Shown here: positions 60,124 to 64,000 of the stretch, in pieces
Layout: every line of letters begins with the position of its first letter
Position numbering within the stretch: the first letter of the stretch is position 1
Notes under the pieces: generated by a model
Database searches by the model: none
Told to the model about the DNA's origin: nothing
What the model saw: only the letters and a program-made list of their open reading frames with translations
From: Streptomyces sp. CB02400
GTDB lineage: Bacteria; Actinomycetota; Actinomycetes; Streptomycetales; Streptomycetaceae
Assembly (NCBI RefSeq): GCF_001905725.1
Contig: NZ_LIWB01000012.1
Coordinates: 62,001-126,000 of the forward strand
Length of the DNA: 64,000 bases
Direction: 5' to 3'
Translations under genes and position numbers: made by a program

Positions 60124-61191
60124 CGCGTTGTCGCGGTAGATGCCGCGGCGCTGGTGATCGGTGAACGCGTGGTCGGCCTCGACGGCCGGCCCCGTGAAGC
60201 CGGTGATGATGTCGACGGAGGCGGCCGGCCAGTCGGTGCCGTACAGGATCCGGTCGGCACCGGCCGTGGCCACCAGGGTGCACGCGGGGGAGAGGGGACC
60301 GGCCGTGTCGTAGTAGAAGCGGTGGAGATAGTCCCGTACACGGGCGGCATCGATGGGTGGGACGCAGAAACCACCGAAGGCGTCGATACGGGTGGCGATG
60401 TGAGGAAGGAACCCGCCGGCATGCGGCAGTACGACTGACAGACGCGGGTACCGGTCGAGTGTCCGGGTGCGGATCAGGTTGACCGCGGCGCGCGTGGTGT
60501 CCAGCGCGAAGTCGCACATGAAATTCGGGATGCCCGCAACGGTGGGCACCCCCGGTGGTCTGCCCGGGAGATCCAGGGGGTGCGTGAAGAGAACGCCGGA
60601 GCGTTCGTCGAGCTCGGCGAGGAAGCGGTCGTACGAAGGATCACCGAGATACACACCGTTGTAGTTGGCCTTCACACTCACTCCGACGGCGCCGAGGTCG
60701 TCAAAGGCCCGACGGAGGGCCCACGTGGTGACTTCGGGGTGGTCCAGGAGGGCAGGGCAGAGGAAGGCGAACCGGCCCGGGTGTTCATGCGTCAGGTCGG
60801 TCAGCGCCTGGAAAACGACGGTGAGCCCCTCCTTCGCCTGGGCCGGGGTGCGGTACCGGTCCTGCATGGTGGGGTGGAGAACGGCGGTCGCGATCCCCGC
60901 CCGGTCCATCACATCGAGCGCGGAGTCCACGTCCCAACGCGCCCACCACAGCAGTTCCTGCCGCCGCAGCAGGCCTTCGCGCTCCGCCCAGTCCACCCAT
61001 GCCGGAGCGGTGACATGGTGATGGACATCGATCTTCGTCCGCCAGGCGGCGTCGTCCCCTGCCGTGTCGGTCGGTCTCACCGTCCCCCGGGCGAGAGCGC
61101 GGGACTCGTCCGGGGCGGCGACCACGGACGCCGCGGCCCCGCCGGCTATGAGAAGACTGCGCCGGCTCACGGACTGGCGGGAATTCGACAT
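60079..61191 (-). CDS. Exported amidohydrolase family protein (PF04909)
   Basis: 370 aa, Tat signal (SVSRRSLLIAGGAAASVVAA). Metal-site motif DVHHHVTAPAW near residue 55, a central FTHPLDL and VVLPHAGGFLP, and ILYGTDWPAA with a conserved Asp near the end, as in amidohydrolase-2/ACMSD-like enzymes. ATG 61191 is used; GTG 61197 is equivalent. Convergent overlap with the FGE gene. Substrate unknown. Confidence 0.88.
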   Translation of the reverse strand: MSNSRQSVSRRSLLIAGGAAASVVAAPDESRALARGTVRPTDTAGDDAAWRTKIDVHHHVTAPAWVDWAEREGLLRRQELLWWARWDVDSALDVMDRAGIATAVLHPTMQDRYRTPAQAKEGLTVVFQALTDLTHEHPGRFAFLCPALLDHPEVTTWALRRAFDDLGAVGVSVKANYNGVYLGDPSYDRFLAELDERSGVLFTHPLDLPGRPPGVPTVAGIPNFMCDFALDTTRAAVNLIRTRTLDRYPRLSVVLPHAGGFLPHIATRIDAFGGFCVPPIDAARVRDYLHRFYYDTAGPLSPACTLVATAGADRILYGTDWPAASVDIITGFTGPAVEADHAFTDHQRRGIYRDNALRLVPALKRACDTT

Positions 61192-61334
61192 GTGCACGTC
61201 CGTCCGTTGTCACCGTCTGCTGTCGTACCACGGTGACCCGACGGCGGGCCGGCGAACTCCCGGGCCTGCTCCGTCGGGGGGACGGATTCCACCGGACGGA
61301 GCAGCACCTCTCGGGAGTACGGCCTCCCAGGCGT

Positions 61335-61680
61335 TCAGGCGGTGAAGTGGTGGCTGCCGCAGCCGTCCTCCGCACGGAGGAACATCGCGTGGGTGCGGGC
61401 GACCGCGTCCGGGGCCGTCGTGGGAACAGGGCCCGCGTACGGGACGAGAACGGATTCGCCGGACGTGGCTTTCCCGCCGTCCCGGACGTCCGGGTGCGAG
61501 AGGCCGTACGCCTGGCGGCCGGCCACCCGGTCCGCGACCTTGTAGGCCGCGTTGCCCTGTGCGGAGCCGTTCATCCGTGCGGCCCGGCTGGGCGGGTCGT
61601 ACGGCATCTCGTTCCGGTAGAAGTACGTGCGCCCGCCGTTGCCGTTCCAGACGGTCTGGTGCTTCCGGAAGTCCGGGTCC
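61335..61680 (-). pseudogene. Remnant of a large secreted-type protein
   Basis: From about 61675 an open frame reads EDPDFRKHQTVWNGNGGR then TYFYRNEMPYDPPSRAARMN with GSAQGNAAYKVAD, a pattern like the middle of F5/8-domain-type Streptomyces secreted proteins as I remember them. It has no start and after QAYGL it loses resemblance, ending at 61335. Decayed fragment lying directly behind the LLM remnant. Confidence 0.55.
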
Positions 61681-61685
61681 TCACC

Positions 61686-62044
61686 TCATGTCAGCGCGGG
61701 CATGATCTCCTGATGTATCAGGCGAAGTTGGTCGTCGGCGTCCGCCACACCGTCCAGGTCCAGGCCGGTGAAGGCCCGTACCAGCCGCCGGTCGGTGAGG
61801 GCGCAGATGACGTGGTTCACGCCGCTGGGCGCGATCCGGGTACGGATCTTCTCCGCGCACTCGGCCGGGGTGCCCGCGATGGACAGCCGCTCGGCGACCT
61901 CAGGTGTGGTGAGTTCGATGCCCCGCGCCAGATCGCCGGCGCCGATCGCCTCGATCACGGGTTTCAGCTCGGCGGGCTCGACGCCGTCGCGGCGCAGTTG
62001 TTCCTCAGCGGATAGTCGGGTAACAGGCCGTAGCTGAACCTCAT
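61686..62044 (-). pseudogene. Internally deleted LLM-class (F420/FMN) oxidoreductase gene
   Basis: ATG 62044 with GAGAGGA at good spacing starts MRFSYGLLPDYPL, a typical LLM-oxidoreductase N-terminus. After about 13 codons the frame changes and the C-terminal part follows (EEQLRRDGVEPAELKPVIEA, then AGTPAECAEKIRTRIAPSGV, ending HQEIMPALT). Roughly 200 residues between are missing, and the junction is out of frame, so no working protein is expected. Confidence 0.75.
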
Positions 62045-62230
62045 GGGCGTGTCCTCTCCGGCCTCGACCGATCGGTCACCGACCCGCCCAGTGTCCAGGC
62101 CGGTCCCGCCACTGGCCAGGGCGCGCACAGGTCACTTCCCGCTTTCGGCGAACAAGGTTCACGCCCGCTTCACGCCCGGCGCGGTGGGTGCGACGCGAGC
62201 CCGAGCCGTATCCGTGAGCTTGCCGTATCT

Positions 62231-62268
62231 ATCGAATTTCGATAATTTCCCATCGTGATTCGATCGAA
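62231..62268. promoter_or_regulatory. Tandem palindromes upstream of the FAD oxidoreductase
   Basis: ATCGAA-T-TTCGAT (62231-62243) is a perfect 13-bp palindrome and TTCGATCGAA (62259-62268) a perfect 10-bp one, in an AT-rich patch ending 35 bp before the start. Likely operator of an unknown regulator. Confidence 0.55.
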
Positions 62269-62302
62269 GCGTCCGTCTTCGACGGCCTGAAGGAGCACAG
62301 TC

Positions 62303-63541
62303 ATGCCCACAGCAGCCCCCACACACCACCGCCCCGGGGACACGGTCGAAACGGATGTGCTGGTGGTCGGTGCCGGACTGGCCGGCCTTCACGTCGCCAC
62401 ACTGCTCGCCCGGCAGGGCCACGACGTGCTCCTGGCCGAGCGGCGGTCCGGCCTCGCCGGCGCGATCCGCACCACGGGAATCTTCGTACGGAAGACACTC
62501 GACGACTTTCCGCTGCCCGACGAACACCTCGGGCCGCCGATCCGGCGCGTGGTGCTCTATCCCCCTGGCCTGCGCCGCCCCGTCAGCCTGGTCAGCGACC
62601 GTGACGAGTTCCGAGTGGGTGACATGGCGCCGCTGTACGAGGAGGCGGCCGCCGTCGCGGTCGGCGCCGGCGTGCGGCTGGCGCTGGGCACCCGCTACGC
62701 CGGCCGGCGGGGCAACACCTTCTGTCTGGTGGACCGTGACGGGCCGACCGCGGTCCGGGCACGTTTCGTCGTCGGCGCCGACGGAGCGCGTTCGAGCGTC
62801 GCCCGCGACCTCGGCCTCGACCGCAACCGCCGACTGCTGGTCGGTGCCGAAGAAGTCTTCGAGGTGCCCGCGAACGGTGAACCCCCGACCTTCCACTGCG
62901 TCCTCGACCCCTCGCTCGCCCCCGGGTACCTGGCCTGGGTGGTCAACGACGGGCGGCACGCCCATGTCGGGGTCGCGGGCTACGCCGACCGCTTCCCCCA
63001 GGGCCTGCGCCGGACCATGGAGCGGTTCAGCGCCTCGGCCCCCGGGCTGGCCGGCGTGGACCGACCCGAGTCGGTGGAGCGACGCGGGGGCCCGATCCCC
63101 GTCGGCGGAGTGCTGCGCCGCATCGCCTGTGCCGAGGGACTCCTGGTGGGCGACGCGGCGGGCGCGGTCTCACCCCTCACCGCCGGGGGCCTGGACCCGT
63201 GCCTGCGACTGTCGGAGCTGGCCGCCTCCGTCCTCGACGACGCGCTGCGGTCGGGGCGACCGGAGGCGTTGACCCACTACAGCGGAGCCGCCCTGCGCGC
63301 ACAGTTCCGGGGCCGGCTCACCCTGCGCAGGGGCCTGGCGCACATACGGACACCGGCCGCGTCCACAGCGGCGTTCGCCCTGCTGCGCACCCCGTTCGGC
63401 CGGGCCGCGGCCGGCCGTGTCCTCTTCGGCGACCGCTCCTTCCCCGACCCGTCGCCCACCGGTCAGAGGCAGGTGAGCAGGTCGTCGAGCGGGGCGGGTA
63501 CGCGCTCGGGGGGGAGGGCCTCGACGAGGACGCGACCGTAG
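62303..63541 (+). CDS. FAD-dependent oxidoreductase, geranylgeranyl reductase-like
   Basis: 412 aa. N-terminal FAD motif VLVVGAGLAGLHVATLLARQ (GxGxxG at about 22-27), central RFVVGADGARSSVARDLG, and C-terminal FAD motif LLVGDAAGAVSPLTAGG (GD). The order matches geranylgeranyl-reductase/PHBH-type flavoproteins. ATG 62303 follows AAGGAG. The 3' end (about 79 bp, low-complexity Ser/Arg) overlaps the convergent nuclease gene, so the true end of the conserved part is earlier. Confidence 0.88.
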   Translation: MPTAAPTHHRPGDTVETDVLVVGAGLAGLHVATLLARQGHDVLLAERRSGLAGAIRTTGIFVRKTLDDFPLPDEHLGPPIRRVVLYPPGLRRPVSLVSDRDEFRVGDMAPLYEEAAAVAVGAGVRLALGTRYAGRRGNTFCLVDRDGPTAVRARFVVGADGARSSVARDLGLDRNRRLLVGAEEVFEVPANGEPPTFHCVLDPSLAPGYLAWVVNDGRHAHVGVAGYADRFPQGLRRTMERFSASAPGLAGVDRPESVERRGGPIPVGGVLRRIACAEGLLVGDAAGAVSPLTAGGLDPCLRLSELAASVLDDALRSGRPEALTHYSGAALRAQFRGRLTLRRGLAHIRTPAASTAAFALLRTPFGRAAAGRVLFGDRSFPDPSPTGQRQVSRSSSGAGTRSGGRASTRTRP

Positions 63542-64000
63542 TGGATCTTGCGGCCCTTCTTCGTGCCGAGGAAGCGCCGCAACCGCTGCTGTGCGGTGCG
63601 TTCCCGCTGGGCGGGCTGGCTCAGGAAGGTCCGCAGGGGGCGCAGATCGCCCTCCGCCCGGACCAGTTCCTCCACCCGCGTCATCCCCAGTGCGCGGATG
63701 AGTTCGTCCTCCAGGTCCGCGGCGCAGACGAAGAACTCCTGCCGTGCGACACCGGCCCGCTCCAACCCGCGGGCGTAGTAGCCGCGTTCGCCCTCGTCGC
63801 ACAGCCCCGTGAGGCGCAGGCCCAGGCCGGGTGGCCCGAGCAGGCGGGCGAAGCGTCCGATGTTCATCGCGCCTCCCATCGGCAGGACGCAGATTCCCTC
63901 GGCCGCCAGGTTCCGGCCGCGGCTCGCGGCCAGCGCGTCGACCGCCGCGGCGTCGCTCAGCCCTTCGAGCAGGACCGCCGCCCGGACGTCGAGCCGCGCC
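63463..64000 (-). CDS. OLD-family nuclease, TOPRIM domain end (partial, runs off the window)
   Basis: Only the C-terminal about 178 aa are in the window; the 5' end lies beyond 64000. TOPRIM signatures: VLLEGLSDAAAVDALAA (acidic Glu), CVLPMGGAMNIGRF and LCDEGERGYYARGLE. YFVCAADLEDEL-like segment (actual FVCAADLEDELIRALG) is conserved in actinobacterial OLD/RecF-like ATP-dependent nucleases. Whether an ATPase domain is fused upstream or encoded separately cannot be seen. Confidence 0.85.
   Translation of the reverse strand, partial: ARLDVRAAVLLEGLSDAAAVDALAASRGRNLAAEGICVLPMGGAMNIGRFARLLGPPGLGLRLTGLCDEGERGYYARGLERAGVARQEFFVCAADLEDELIRALGMTRVEELVRAEGDLRPLRTFLSQPAQRERTAQQRLRRFLGTKKGRKIHYGRVLVEALPPERVPAPLDDLLTCL

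Noticed and set aside
1..64000. tRNA, rRNA, CRISPR arrays, transposases, phage integrases
   Set aside because: I looked for cloverleaf, repeat-spacer and transposase features and found none I could support.

Overview
The window looks like a piece of a Streptomyces chromosome. G+C is very high (about 72-73%), codon third positions are almost all G or C, GTG starts and 1-4 bp start/stop overlaps are common, and there is a complete conservon (cvn) operon plus other actinomycete-typical families. I saw no tRNA, rRNA, CRISPR array, intact insertion sequence or phage genes.

Layout. 0-4 kb: secreted pectin (rhamnogalacturonan I) degradation, a PL11 lyase and a GDSL acetylesterase. 4-10.6 kb: an MFS exporter divergent from a TetR regulator with a clear operator between them, a GNAT enzyme, an RsbW-like ATPase divergent from an XRE/DUF5753 regulator, and a PF04672-type methyltransferase. 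10.7-12 kb: LtrA membrane protein. 12.4-18.5 kb: conservon cvnA-B-C-D plus two cytochromes P450 (the first lacks the ExxR motif) and an enoyl-CoA hydratase-like gene. 18.6-21.2 kb: DinB, WYL regulator, GNAT.

21.2-37 kb is a low-oxygen nitrogen island. On the minus strand lies narG-H-J-I followed by a translationally coupled VKOR gene. On the plus strand lie a small ORF, a radical SAM protein, a three-domain copper nitrite reductase (NirK) and a CopD-like protein, all overlapping, then an Acg-type nitroreductase, a NarK transporter and a hemerythrin. Palindromes of the form GGGCCG-N2-CGGCCC, like the OsdR/DevR (dormancy regulator) box as I remember it, sit before narG, the nirK operon and the nitroreductase. 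Together the genes would import nitrate, reduce it to nitrite and then NO, and export nitrite. An NO-detoxifying flavohaemoglobin lies at 40 kb.

37-45 kb: S12 serine hydrolase, a coiled-coil/winged-helix protein, NmrA-like oxidoreductase, flavohaemoglobin, AhpD/CMD-like protein, PTS EIIBC permease and an ECF41 sigma factor. 45-52 kb: a glycosyltransferase operon, GH27 alpha-galactosidase, secreted EEP-family protein, DHA2 exporter. 52-60 kb: GH43-like secreted hydrolase divergent from an operon of ROK regulator, ABC importer, sulfatase and formylglycine-generating enzyme, a self-sufficient sulfate-ester uptake and hydrolysis module. 60-64 kb: amidohydrolase, two gene remnants, an FAD oxidoreductase and the 3' end of an OLD-type TOPRIM nuclease.

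Two genes are internal-deletion scars in which a true start and SD are joined out of frame to the C-terminal part of a gene: a cysE-like start with a cysK end (28.7-29.5 kb) and an LLM-type flavin oxidoreductase (61.7-62.0 kb).
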